From Anaerolineales bacterium (lineage in GTDB: Bacteria; Chloroflexota; Anaerolineae; 4572-78; J111): DNA of 64,000 bases. The notes beneath the pieces are model-generated. The model was not told the DNA's origin and made no database searches. It saw only the letters and a list, made by a program, of their open reading frames with translations. The stretch is from positions 558,001 through 622,000 of the forward strand of contig JABTUK010000001.1 of the NCBI GenBank assembly GCA_015075405.1. Direction: 5' to 3'. This document shows, piece after piece, positions 1-8,032 of the stretch (position 1 is its first letter; each line of letters starts with the position of its first letter). The position numbers and the translations under genes were made by a program.

Positions 1-1667
1 AGCCGGGCGGGGATGCCGGCGGCGCGAGCCAGCACCACCATGGCCGAGGCGTAATAATCGCAGTAGCCGCGCCGCAAATCAAATAAAAAGTAATCCACCA
101 CGTCCCGGTTGGGCGGCGGGGGCAGGTTCAAATCGTAGGGCAGGGTGCGCAAATAGCTTTCGATGGCTCGCGCCCGGTCGTAGGGCGTTGGTTGGGTGGC
201 GGTCAGGTCGCGGGCCAGGGCCAGCACCCGCACCGGCGCCTCACGCGGCAAAGCCAGGTAGCGCTGGCGTACCCAGGCCGGGTAACGGTTTCCGGCCTGG
301 CGCAGTTCGGCTTCCCCTGCCGCCGGAAGCAGCGACGTAACCTGATAGCTGGCCGCGGCCACCGTCGCCCCAAAGGCATCGCCGGGTCTGCGCCAGGCTA
401 CCTGATAAGGCTGGTCTACCGCCAGCAGCGCTCCGGCGGCGTAGAGCAGCCCGTTCCCCTGAGCAGCCGCTTGAATTTGCTCGGTCAAGACCACTGCGGG
501 TTGGCCTACCTCGAAGGCCGGCTCAATGGCCTCACCCGCCCCATAAGTAGTTGTTTCCGTTTGGCCGCTCACCCAGCCATAGCCGGTGTAGCGGTCGTAA
601 GTAAGGCTGCGCCAATAGTGATAGCGGTTAACTGCCTGGCTGTCGGGCTGCACCAGCAGCGCCACCTGCTGTGACAATTCCGGCCCGGCGCCGAGCAGAT
701 GACGCCGGGGCAAACCACCCAGCCGGGCCTGGTCAAACACCCCCGACTGTCCGGGGGGCGGCTGCAAGCCCAGCGAGCGGGCCAGCGGGCCGGGCTGCAA
801 CGGCTGGCCCCAAATCAGGCGTTGGGCCGACTCGGCCAGCGCCTGGGCCGAAATGACCGGGCTTATCTGGGCCAGTGCGACCAACCCTGCTACCAGCCAG
901 AGGGTAGCCAGCGTCAGATCGGTACGGATTTCGAGGGCAAAGTCAATCCCCTCAACCTGCCAGCGGCGCTCGCGGACGGTGTGTTCCACCAGGGCCGCCA
1001 GCAGCCAGGTCAGCCCCAGTAACAATAATAGAAAGGCAAAGTTGCCGCCGCCATAAGCCATGCTGATTACCAGCAAGGCCCCGGCCGGCAGGATCGCCAG
1101 CAGCGATTGATCACGGCGGCGCACGGCCCAACCGGACCATGCCGCTACCAGCCACAAGGCGACGCCCCAGGCCAGGGCTGTCGCTGCCGGGTCAAACACC
1201 GGTTCGCCCCCGGCCATGTTTGCCACCCATTCCAGCAACCGGCTCCACAGGGTAACAACCCCCAGCCAGAGGCCGGCCAGGGTTGATTGCAGCGGCGTTG
1301 TATCGGGCGGGCCATTGCCGGGCCAGCGCAGCGCCTGCCAGGCCAGGCCCACTAGCTGCCCCAGCAGGGCCAGGATGCTGCCGTCCAGGCGGCCCACCCG
1401 CACCGTCATCAGGACAACCCCCGCGCTGCCGGCGATAGCGCCGGCCCACCAACCCGGCCAGGAAGTGGCGGCCAGGGTCCAGCCGGTCAATGTCCCCAGG
1501 ATGGCGATGGGCAGTAATAAGCCTAGCTCCAGGCCGCGGACCACACTGGCCAGTCCCAAGGCCACACTGTTCAAGGCGGCCAGAAGCAAGGTAACGGCCA
1601 GCAAGCGCCATACAGTCAACTCTTTGTCCAGCCAGGGGGACAATAACGCAGTCACTTTCGCCGTCAT
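1..1667 (-). CDS. TgpA-like membrane transglutaminase-domain protein (C-terminus outside window)
   Basis: The frame is open from an ATG at 1667 to the left edge, so the protein is cut after about 555 residues. The first 250 residues hold several hydrophobic membrane segments. A soluble region follows, ending in a transglutaminase core with GYCDYYASAMVVLARAAG, where the likely nucleophile Cys codon is at 60-62; the His and Asp of the triad would lie beyond the edge. The start overlaps the DUF58 stop as ATGA, so the two are probably translationally coupled. DUF58 plus transglutaminase is a widespread pair, often with a MoxR ATPase, and its substrate is generally unknown. Membrane topology and family are clear; the cellular role is not. 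Confidence 0.88.
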   Translation of the reverse strand, partial: MTAKVTALLSPWLDKELTVWRLLAVTLLLAALNSVALGLASVVRGLELGLLLPIAILGTLTGWTLAATSWPGWWAGAIAGSAGVVLMTVRVGRLDGSILALLGQLVGLAWQALRWPGNGPPDTTPLQSTLAGLWLGVVTLWSRLLEWVANMAGGEPVFDPAATALAWGVALWLVAAWSGWAVRRRDQSLLAILPAGALLVISMAYGGGNFAFLLLLLGLTWLLAALVEHTVRERRWQVEGIDFALEIRTDLTLATLWLVAGLVALAQISPVISAQALAESAQRLIWGQPLQPGPLARSLGLQPPPGQSGVFDQARLGGLPRRHLLGAGPELSQQVALLVQPDSQAVNRYHYWRSLTYDRYTGYGWVSGQTETTTYGAGEAIEPAFEVGQPAVVLTEQIQAAAQGNGLLYAAGALLAVDQPYQVAWRRPGDAFGATVAAASYQVTSLLPAAGEAELRQAGNRYPAWVRQRYLALPREAPVRVLALARDLTATQPTPYDRARAIESYLRTLPYDLNLPPPPNRDVVDYFLFDLRRGYCDYYASAMVVLARAAGIPAR

Positions 1668-2965
1668 GACAATTCCCGCCAGGGCGCATCGCCGGGCCGG
1701 CGCACCGGCACCGCCTTGCCGGTCGGCATAATGCGCCACTCCCAATTGCCTTGCTGGCCAGGGCGAGCTTCGGGCCGGCCCAGCAGTTCGGGCGTGATCA
1801 GGTAGCGGCTGACGCCCAGATTTGCCAGGAGGGCCAGGGTGCTGCCGGCCTCGCCTGCGCCGCCAAAGGTGACTGGGTCCAGCAGCAGGACTGTGGCGAC
1901 TGCGCCGCGCCGCAGCAGGGGCAGCAGGGCTTCAATCCAATCGCCGGAAGCAGCCGGGGTGATGATAATCAAGCTGGCCTGCCGGTTAAAAGCAGGCCGG
2001 ACCCGCGCCAGCAGTTCGGCCAGGGGACGCGGGCCGGGATTGGCCACGGCCAGAATGCGCAGAATCTCCTGGCGCTGGCCGGGGCCGGTTTGCGGCGGCA
2101 GCCAGGCCAGAGTCTCGCCGTGCGTTACCAATCCTACAGCCCGGCCCTGGCGTAAGCCCTGGTCGGCTAACGAGGCCGCCAGGATAACGCCGTGCTCTTC
2201 GGTGGAGGCGTCGGCCTGACTGGTCTGGACCTGTTGATCCAAATCCAGAAATATCCACCAGTCGCCGGCCGGGGTGTTATCAAAGAGGCGCACAAACAGG
2301 GCATTCCGCCGGGCCGAAGTCGGCCAATGAATCCAGTTCAGGGCATCGCCGGGCAGATAGTCGCGCACAGTGGCCGCGCTGACGGTGCGCTCCAGGGTGT
2401 TGGCGCGCGGGCGGCCTTCGCCCACATGTCCTCCCGGCGCTACCTCGATGGTCGGCAGCGGCACGACAGGCGGGGTCACGGTCAGGGTAGTCCAGTTAGG
2501 GTAGCGCAAGGTAAGGGCGTACAATCCAAAAGGATCGCCGGTGTGGAGGGTGGTTGGGCCAAGCGTAAAGACCCCCCGCCGCTCGCAGATGCTGTGGGTT
2601 TGCCAGCGGGTCTGGGTGTTGCCGCCGACCCCCGTCACCCGGCTGACCTGATAATTGAACATGGTTGAATGATCAATCACCTCGATCCATAGGGCAGGCG
2701 GCCAGCCTCGATTGACCAGGGTAAAGCGCTCTTCCAGGCGGTCGCCCACCTGGGCCCAGCCAAAACGAGTTTCACGGCTGAAACGCAGATTATACCCCAG
2801 CGAGCGCACCCACAAGTAACATACCAGCCACCCTCCACCCAAACCGATTAATAGAATGACCCAGCCGCGGAAGGGTACAACAAGCTGCGCAGCCGCCAGC
2901 AGGCCGATCAGAAGCGGCAGAAAGCGCGCTCTCAGGCGTAACCTGAGCTCAACAGGCTGTTTCAT
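1664..2965 (-). CDS. DUF58 domain-containing membrane protein
   Basis: Protein of 433 residues starting MKQPVELRL. Two hydrophobic segments lie near the N-terminus (roughly residues 15-55). A beta-rich region follows, then the DUF58 core with RDYLPGDALNWIHWPTSAR, the family signature, and a von Willebrand-like C-terminal part. A longer frame reaches 3028, but a TATACT hexamer sits 6 nt before the ATG at 2965, which supports the shorter start and perhaps a leaderless message. It is first in an operon with the transglutaminase gene, overlapping it by 4 nt. DUF58 proteins are associated with MoxR/transglutaminase modules at the membrane; no reaction is established. Confidence 0.87.
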   Translation of the reverse strand: MKQPVELRLRLRARFLPLLIGLLAAAQLVVPFRGWVILLIGLGGGWLVCYLWVRSLGYNLRFSRETRFGWAQVGDRLEERFTLVNRGWPPALWIEVIDHSTMFNYQVSRVTGVGGNTQTRWQTHSICERRGVFTLGPTTLHTGDPFGLYALTLRYPNWTTLTVTPPVVPLPTIEVAPGGHVGEGRPRANTLERTVSAATVRDYLPGDALNWIHWPTSARRNALFVRLFDNTPAGDWWIFLDLDQQVQTSQADASTEEHGVILAASLADQGLRQGRAVGLVTHGETLAWLPPQTGPGQRQEILRILAVANPGPRPLAELLARVRPAFNRQASLIIITPAASGDWIEALLPLLRRGAVATVLLLDPVTFGGAGEAGSTLALLANLGVSRYLITPELLGRPEARPGQQGNWEWRIMPTGKAVPVRRPGDAPWRELS

Positions 2966-2971
2966 ACAAAT

Positions 2972-2977
2972 AGTATA
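2972..2977 (-). promoter_or_regulatory. possible -10 element of a leaderless DUF58 message
   Basis: On the minus strand TATACT ends 6 nt before the ATG at 2965. A -10 box at that distance would place transcription start at or next to the start codon. No convincing -35 box is visible. Confidence 0.4.
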
Positions 2978-3016
2978 ACATATTTGCCCCTGGGAATCAT
3001 GCTCAAAAAGGATACT

Positions 3017-3113
3017 TAGTAGACCCAATTTCCGAGGGACGCGAAACGGGCATGTCTACGCGCCGAACGGAGCCGCACGTGGGCGTGCTGGCCCCTCAAA
3101 TTCGGATCTACTG
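3017..3113. mobile_element. MITE copy A (type I core)
   Basis: 97-bp inverted-repeat element. Its ends read TAGTAGACCCAATTT and, inverted, CAGTAGATCCGAATTT. The core is a GC-rich hairpin containing GCACGTGGGCGTGC. It is flanked by ATACT at 3012-3016 and 3114-3118, a 5-bp direct repeat. Copies B (7936) and C (61800) share ends and core. The left end is one base off the consensus, so this copy is somewhat worn. Confidence 0.85.
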
Positions 3114-3118
3114 ATACT

Positions 3119-3208
3119 CAGTGGATCCAATTTCCCGTAGGGTGGCATCCCTATGCCGCCCGCTGACGCATAAGGATGCGCCAGCTAGGTGAAAAATTGG
3201 ATCTACGG
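3119..3208. mobile_element. MITE copy D (type II core)
   Basis: 90-bp element with ends CAGTGGATCCAATTT and CCGTAGATCCAATTTTT (inverted) but a different core from copy A: GGTGGCATCCCTATGCCGCC followed by a second, imperfect arm. It is flanked by ATACT at 3114-3118 and 3209-3213, and shares the left duplication with copy A. Copy E at 37014 has the same core type. Confidence 0.82.
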
Positions 3209-3298
3209 ATACTCCTCAACAGCAAAAGTTACTACCCAGGGATGAAATAGACATAATACAGCGTTGGGCAAACGTAGAGTTAACTGGCAAAAAATCTC

Positions 3299-3327
3299 TT
3301 GACTCGACCTGTCAAGAGTGGTAATAT
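3299..3327 (+). promoter_or_regulatory. strong sigma70-type promoter of an orphan transcription unit
   Basis: TTGACT at 3299-3304, a 17-bp spacer, and TAATAT at 3322-3327. Transcription would start near 3334. Downstream are a consensus ribosome binding site, a 15-codon ORF and a terminator at 3574-3601. Confidence 0.6.
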
Positions 3328-3381
3328 TGTACCAACAGAATCGAAGTACGGTTCTGTAGTAGCTGAAAGGAGGTCCCTATC

Positions 3382-3429
3382 GTGGAACCAGATTGGGAAC
3401 TACCTCGACTTGTTGGAGATAGAAAGTAG
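3382..3429 (+). CDS. possible 15-residue peptide
   Basis: A GTG codon lies 7 nt after a textbook Shine-Dalgarno AAAGGAGGT (3366-3374). It opens a 15-residue frame (GTG then EPDWELPRLVGDRK) ending in TAG. A longer frame covering 3299-3502 would have to begin on the -35 box of the promoter and ignores this ribosome site, so it is less likely. The peptide could be a leader peptide, a small protein, or the start of a gene broken by a frameshift; another frame (…ITVTDLADARWRKQHLYL) follows immediately. Function unknown. Confidence 0.35.
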   Translation: MEPDWELPRLVGDRK

Positions 3430-3573
3430 TTCCAAAAACGGGCCAATAACAGTTACAGATTTGGCCGACGCGCGCTGGCGAAAACAGCACCTCTATCTCT
3501 AACTGGTCTGGCCGTCCCTCTTTAATAGTAAAACCCCTATTATTAAAGACAGACCCAATAGCTTTTAATCTAA

Positions 3574-3601
3574 GACCCTGCGGCTTTCGCAGGGTTTTTT
3601 C
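3574..3601 (+). terminator. rho-independent terminator
   Basis: Stem ACCCTGCG/CGCAGGGT with a GCTTT loop and six T residues. It closes the orphan transcription unit that starts near 3334. A weaker hairpin (CTTTAATA/TATTAAAG) lies at about 3519-3546. Confidence 0.8.
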
Positions 3602-3612
3602 TTTGCTTCAAG

Positions 3613-3735
3613 GCAACTGCTCAGCCATGTCATTTCGACCGCAGGGAGAAATCCCCGATACTTACTTTTACGCATTGTGCGCTGGGGATTTCTCGCTCCT
3701 TCGTCGCTCGAAATGACATGAACCTGAGTAGCAAC
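3613..3735. repeat. inverted-repeat element, TGTCATTTCGA family, copy 1
   Basis: Long imperfect hairpin with arms ending GCTCAGCCATGTCATTTCGA on the left and the inverse, TCGAAATGACATGAACCTGAG, on the right. The inner arms match too (GGGAGAAATCCCC/GGGGATTTCTC). A second copy with the same ends is at 52720-52842. Confidence 0.7.
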
Positions 3736-3777
3736 GTTTCAAGGCTATCTTCGCCTGGTTTATCTCTCACAACAGAT

Positions 3778-3806
3778 TTGACAACTTAAACAGTTTAGTT
3801 TATAAT
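3778..3806 (+). promoter_or_regulatory. consensus sigma70 promoter of the LacI-family gene
   Basis: TTGACA (3778-3783), a 17-bp spacer, and TATAAT (3801-3806), about 40 bp before the ATG at 3846. The spacer and -35 region hold an imperfect dyad (AACTTAAAC/AGTTTAGTT) that could be the autoregulatory operator; that part is inference. Confidence 0.8.
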
Positions 3807-3845
3807 CGCTCTATAACTTAATCATTTCAGTGTGAGTGAGGCCTC

Positions 3846-4850
3846 ATGTCTCCCAGGAAGGAGGAAGTTACCCTCAAAGACATCGCTGAAGCCGTGGGTA
3901 AATCTGTGGCCGCTGTTTCCAGGGCTTTGAACAACCACGACGATATCAGCGAAGAAACTCGCGAGTACATTAAACAAGTAGCGCGAGAGATGGGGTATGC
4001 CCCGACAAACACCCTGGGACTCATTTTACCGGCGCTTTCACCACGAGACTCCGACCCCTACTACAGCGAACTTTTGGCCGGTATTGCCAGCGCCGCCGCC
4101 GAGCGCGAATTTGATTTGCTAGTTTCCTCATGCGCTCCTGGCCCCGAAGAACAGTGGGCTTACCTGCGCCTCATCAATGGCCGTCGCGTTGACGGGGCCA
4201 TTGTAGCCCGGCCACGCTGGCGTGACAGTCGCATCGAACTGCTCTTTGAAAAAAAGTTTCCCTTTGTCGTCATTGGCGATACCAACCTGACCGGCAACTT
4301 TCTGGCCGTATCAGAAGAGGCGGCCGTAGGGGCCGAACTGGTGGTAGAGCACCTGGCTAACCAGGGCCATGAGCGGATTGCCCTGGTTAATACCCCGCTG
4401 GATTTATTTTTCTCGTCGGAGTTTTTGGTGGGTTTTCAACGAGCCATGCGCCGGGCCAACCTGCCGGTGGTGGAGGACTTTCTGACGGAAAGTGATTTTA
4501 CGCAGCGAGATGGCTATCGAGCCGGGCAAACTTTGCTCAGCAAAACCGAAACCCCTACAGCCATCGTTGCCGCCGATGATGTAGTCGCTCTAGGAGTGAT
4601 GGCTGCCGCTCAGGACCAGGGATTGGAAATAGGGCAAGACCTGGCCGTGACTGGTTATGGTGATATTCTACTGGCTGAATACGCCCAGCCCCCTTTAACC
4701 ACCGTTCACCGGGCCACCTACGCCTTAGGGCAGCAGGCCTGCCGGATGTTGATTGCCCGGTTGTTAGGGGAAAAGTTGGCTCAGGAGCAGGTTGTTATTA
4801 AACCATCGCTGGTCATTCGCCAATCGAGCGATTTGGCCTTGTGGTTGTAA
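3846..4850 (+). CDS. LacI family transcriptional regulator
   Basis: 334 residues, the usual LacI-family length. The N-terminal helix-turn-helix (about 9-30, [20 protein letters not shown]) is followed by the hinge and a periplasmic-binding-protein-like sugar-sensing domain with the typical [16 protein letters not shown] and [15 protein letters not shown] segments. It is transcribed from a consensus promoter at 3778-3806. The next gene is the ATPase of a carbohydrate ABC importer 47 bp downstream on the same strand, so it probably represses sugar uptake genes. The inducer cannot be told from sequence. An MsmX-type ATPase may serve several importers, so the regulon could be wider. Confidence 0.93.
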   Translation: MSPRKEEVTLKDIAEAVGKSVAAVSRALNNHDDISEETREYIKQVAREMGYAPTNTLGLILPALSPRDSDPYYSELLAGIASAAAEREFDLLVSSCAPGPEEQWAYLRLINGRRVDGAIVARPRWRDSRIELLFEKKFPFVVIGDTNLTGNFLAVSEEAAVGAELVVEHLANQGHERIALVNTPLDLFFSSEFLVGFQRAMRRANLPVVEDFLTESDFTQRDGYRAGQTLLSKTETPTAIVAADDVVALGVMAAAQDQGLEIGQDLAVTGYGDILLAEYAQPPLTTVHRATYALGQQACRMLIARLLGEKLAQEQVVIKPSLVIRQSSDLALWL

Positions 4851-4897
4851 CTCTTTTTATCAAAAACTTTAATTTGCGAGGAGGCAAAGAAAATAAC

Positions 4898-6013
4898 ATG
4901 GCTAGAGTAGTATATGAAGATATGACCAAAGCCTGGGGAGATGTGATTGGGGTCAACAAGCTCAATCTCGAAATTCCCGACAAGGAGTTTTTGGTCTTGG
5001 TTGGCCCATCCGGCTGCGGCAAATCAACGGCGCTGCGCTGTCTGGCCGGATTAGAAGAAATCACCTCGGGTAATATCTACATCGGCGACCGGGTTGTCAA
5101 TGATGTACCCCCCAAAGACCGCGATATCGCCATGGTTTTCCAAAGCTATGCGCTCTATCCGCACATGACGGTCTACGATAACATGGCTTTTGGGTTGAAG
5201 CTGCGCAAAACCCCCAAGGCCGAAATTGACAAGCGGGTGCAGGAAGCGGCCAAAATTCTGGGCATTACCCAGTTATTAGACCGTAAGCCCAAGCAAATGT
5301 CGGGCGGTCAGCGGCAGCGTGTGGCGCTGGGCCGGGCCATTGTGCGTGACCCCGCCGTGTTCCTCTTTGACGAGCCGCTCTCGAACCTTGACGCCAAGCT
5401 GCGCGTGCAAACCCGCGCCGAAATCTCCAAGCTGCACCAACGCCTGGGAACCACCTTTATTTATGTGACCCACGATCAGGTAGAAGCGCTAACTATGGCC
5501 GACCGCATCTGTGTGATGAAAGACGGGGTGCTGCAGCAAGTTGACTCGCCCCAACGTCTGTACGATCACCCTGGCAACGTGTTTGTAGCCGGCTTTATTG
5601 GCTCTCCGGCCATGAACTTCTTTAGCGGCACCGTGACCGGCACCCTGGATGAGATGTATGTGGATTCCGGCGGGCTGCGGATTCGCCTGCAAAAAGACGA
5701 GGTGGAACAGTTGGGGCAAAAGAGCATTGGCCGCGAGGTTATCTTTGGCGTGCGCCCCGAAGACATTCACCATCCCCGCTACAAACCGGCCGGCATTACC
5801 GAGCAGTTGGTCGAAGCCACCGTAGATGTGACCGAGTTGATGGGCAACGAAATCTTTGTCTACCTGGTAACTAACACCGACCAAAGCTTTATCGCCCGGG
5901 TTGACCCGCGGGCCGATCTGCGCCCCGGCGATAAGGTGCAAATGGCCTTCAACGCCGAAAAGGTGCATATCTTTGACCGGGCCAGCGAGAAAAATATTGC
6001 TACCCCGCATTAA
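4898..6013 (+). CDS. ugpC: carbohydrate ABC transporter ATP-binding protein, UgpC/MsmX/MalK type
   Basis: 371 residues. Walker [10 protein letters not shown] near residue 37, Q-loop [12 protein letters not shown] signature [15 protein letters not shown], Walker [17 protein letters not shown] and H-loop [10 protein letters not shown] are all present. A C-terminal OB/TOBE regulatory domain follows, as in MalK-like proteins. It energises sugar or glycerol-phosphate import from the cytoplasmic face. The start MARVVYEDM is chosen because GAGGAGG lies at 4879-4885; the frame is open further upstream. No permease or binding-protein genes are in the window, so it is probably a shared ATPase for importers elsewhere. 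A hairpin and a terminator follow. Confidence 0.93.
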   Translation: MARVVYEDMTKAWGDVIGVNKLNLEIPDKEFLVLVGPSGCGKSTALRCLAGLEEITSGNIYIGDRVVNDVPPKDRDIAMVFQSYALYPHMTVYDNMAFGLKLRKTPKAEIDKRVQEAAKILGITQLLDRKPKQMSGGQRQRVALGRAIVRDPAVFLFDEPLSNLDAKLRVQTRAEISKLHQRLGTTFIYVTHDQVEALTMADRICVMKDGVLQQVDSPQRLYDHPGNVFVAGFIGSPAMNFFSGTVTGTLDEMYVDSGGLRIRLQKDEVEQLGQKSIGREVIFGVRPEDIHHPRYKPAGITEQLVEATVDVTELMGNEIFVYLVTNTDQSFIARVDPRADLRPGDKVQMAFNAEKVHIFDRASEKNIATPH

Positions 6014-6061
6014 GTGAAAATCCTAAAGGTTTTTGAGACCTTATGAAATTTGACAACCAAT

Positions 6062-6150
6062 TCGGTAATCGTCTGGAGGACTGGAGGATTGGAAGGTTGA
6101 ATGTCCTTTATCCAATCCTCCAGCCTTCCAACCTTCCAGTTATTTACCGA
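6062..6150. repeat. word-reiterated intergenic hairpin (TGGAGGA/GGAAGGTT words)
   Basis: Arms read CTGGAGGACTGGAGGATTGG then AAGGTT, and the right arm carries the complement (CCAATCCTCCAGCCTTCCAA). Outer bases CGGTAA/TTACCG also pair. The same words recur inside the coding sequence near 23040-23105. Confidence 0.65.
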
Positions 6151-6183
6151 TTTTGAAGATCAAAACCCATTAGGATTTGATTT

Positions 6184-6217
6184 AGGGGAAGCTCCGAATG
6201 AGCTTCCCCTTTTTTGC
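6184..6217 (+). terminator. rho-independent terminator after ugpC
   Basis: Stem AGGGGAAGCTC/GAGCTTCCCCT with a CGAAT loop and a T6 run, about 170 bp after the ugpC stop. Confidence 0.88.
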
Positions 6218-6320
6218 TTTTTAACCTGCAATTTTTCCCTGGTTTCAAAGTTGTATTATACTGCCCCTTGAAATTCGTCCTGAATTTCACAAATCAACAT
6301 AAGTTAGCAAGGAACCGGCT

Positions 6321-7856
6321 ATGACAGTAACATTAATTATCATGGATGGCTGGGGGTTGAACCCTCGTAAAGATTACAACGCGATTGCGCTGGCTAATAC
6401 GCCCTATTTTGATTATATCTGGAATAACTGGCCCAGCGCCACGCTCGAAGCTTCGGGCAAGGCAGTTGGGCTGCCCATTGGACAAATGGGCAACTCAGAA
6501 GTAGGCCACATGAACCTGGGCGCGGGGCGAATTGTGCCCCAGGATTTGACCTACATCAACGATTTGATTGAGAATGACGAGTTTTTTGGTAACGCAGCCC
6601 TGGGTGAGGCCATGCAGTACGCCCTGGACCACCATAGCGCCCTGCATCTGATTGGGCTTCTCTCCGATGGGGGTGTCCACAGCCACCAGGAGCACCTGTA
6701 TGCTTTGTTAAAAATGGCTAAACTCAAAGGCTTGACGCAGGTTTTTGTCCATGCCATTCTGGATGGCCGCGATACACCGCCCCGCAGCGGCGCTGAATAT
6801 TTGAATCAACTGGAGGCCCAGTTGAGTAGAATAGGCGTGGGCAAGATTGCCACCGTTGCCGGCCGCTACTACTCGATGGACCGGGACAAACGCTGGGAGC
6901 GGGTCAAATTAGGCTACGATGCTATGGTTCACGGGCAGGGCAAGACCGCCTCCATGGCCGCCGAGGCCATCCAGTCCTCCTACGCTGAGGGAGTGAACGA
7001 TGAATTTGTCATCCCGGTAGTTCTGGTTAACCCACAAGGCGCACCGGTGGCGACGATCAAAGATAATGACGCCATCATTTTTTTCAATTTCAGGGCCGAC
7101 CGAGCCAGGCAGATGACCCAGGCGCTGGTCGAGCCAAGTTTTAGCGGCTTTGAGCGTCAAGGGGGCGGGCTGAAAGGCCTGTTCATGACTACCTTTATGC
7201 AATATTATGATAACCAGCTTCCTCCCTTTGCCTTTGAAATTCCCGAACCCACCAACGGTCTGGCCGAAACGCTGTCAAAGCTAGGCCACAAGCAGTTTCA
7301 CAGTGCGGAAACGGAAAAGTATGCCCATGTGACTTACTTTTTTAACGGCGGGCGTGAAGTTCCCTTTGAAGGCGAAGACAGAGTCCTGGTCCCCTCGCCC
7401 AAAGTAGCCACCTACGATTTGCAGCCGGAAATGAGCGCGTTTGGTATTGCCGAGAAGGTGGTTGAAGCCATCAAAAGCGGGCAATATGCTTTTGTGCTGG
7501 TTAATTTTGCCAACCCTGATATGGTAGGGCACACCGGTTTTTTGGATAAAGCCATTATCGCCTGTGAAACGGTGGATGAATGTGTCCGGCAGGTGGTTGA
7601 GGCAACGGTCAGCATGGGTGGGGTGGCCCTGGTGACAGCCGATCACGGCAACTCGGACCAGATGTTGGATTATGATACGGGCAAACCCCACACTGCCCAT
7701 ACTACAAATTTAGTGCCTTTTATTTATGTAGCGCAGCAAAAACCGGGCTGGCGCCTGGCTAATGGTATTTTGGGCAATGTGGCCCCAACTGTGTTGGAGT
7801 TGTTGGGAATTGAACCACCGCCGGAGATGACCTGCAAGTCGCTGATCAGGCGGTAG
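6321..7856 (+). CDS. gpmI: 2,3-bisphosphoglycerate-independent phosphoglycerate mutase
   Basis: 511 residues, the normal iPGM length. It interconverts 3- and 2-phosphoglycerate in glycolysis and gluconeogenesis. The metal-binding Asp9 is in IMDGWG and the catalytic Ser59 in GQMGNSEVGHMNLGAG. The inserted transferase domain contains HAILDGRDTPPRSG, and the C-terminal metal sites are in NFANPDMVGHTG and TADHGNSDQM. It stands alone behind a terminator at 6184-6217. The other late-glycolytic gene in the window is pyk at 12-13.6 kb. Confidence 0.97.
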   Translation: MTVTLIIMDGWGLNPRKDYNAIALANTPYFDYIWNNWPSATLEASGKAVGLPIGQMGNSEVGHMNLGAGRIVPQDLTYINDLIENDEFFGNAALGEAMQYALDHHSALHLIGLLSDGGVHSHQEHLYALLKMAKLKGLTQVFVHAILDGRDTPPRSGAEYLNQLEAQLSRIGVGKIATVAGRYYSMDRDKRWERVKLGYDAMVHGQGKTASMAAEAIQSSYAEGVNDEFVIPVVLVNPQGAPVATIKDNDAIIFFNFRADRARQMTQALVEPSFSGFERQGGGLKGLFMTTFMQYYDNQLPPFAFEIPEPTNGLAETLSKLGHKQFHSAETEKYAHVTYFFNGGREVPFEGEDRVLVPSPKVATYDLQPEMSAFGIAEKVVEAIKSGQYAFVLVNFANPDMVGHTGFLDKAIIACETVDECVRQVVEATVSMGGVALVTADHGNSDQMLDYDTGKPHTAHTTNLVPFIYVAQQKPGWRLANGILGNVAPTVLELLGIEPPPEMTCKSLIRR

Positions 7857-7879
7857 TGAGCGGATCTTGCTTTGGTGAT

Positions 7880-7906
7880 GGAGTCCAAAGCTAAGCTTTG
7901 GACTCC
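7880..7906. terminator. perfect palindrome after gpmI
   Basis: GGAGTCCAAAGCT is followed at once by its inverse AGCTTTGGACTCC, with only the central bases unpaired. No T-run follows, so it may be a processing or protective hairpin rather than a true terminator. Confidence 0.4.
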
Positions 7907-7935
7907 CAGATTATGACCTGAAAATTAGCTATTAC

Positions 7936-8031
7936 CAGTAGATCCAATTTTCGAGGACGCGAAGCGGGCACGCCCACGTGCCGAACACCGCCGCACGTGG
8001 GCGTGCTGGCTCCTCAAATTTGGATCCACTG
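7936..8031. mobile_element. MITE copy B (type I core)
   Basis: 96-bp element. Ends CAGTAGATCCAATTTTCG and, inverted, CAGTGGATCCAAATTTG. The core hairpin is GCACGCCCACGTG … CACGTGGGCGTGC. Direct repeats ATTAC flank it at 7931-7935 and 8032-8036. The right copy of the repeat contains the stop codon of the histidine kinase gene that ends at 8033. Confidence 0.9.
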
Positions 8032-8032
8032 A

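Noticed and set aside
3299..3502. 67-codon plus-strand gene
   Set aside because: Its start would lie on the -35 box of a good promoter, and it ignores the strong SD at 3366-3374.
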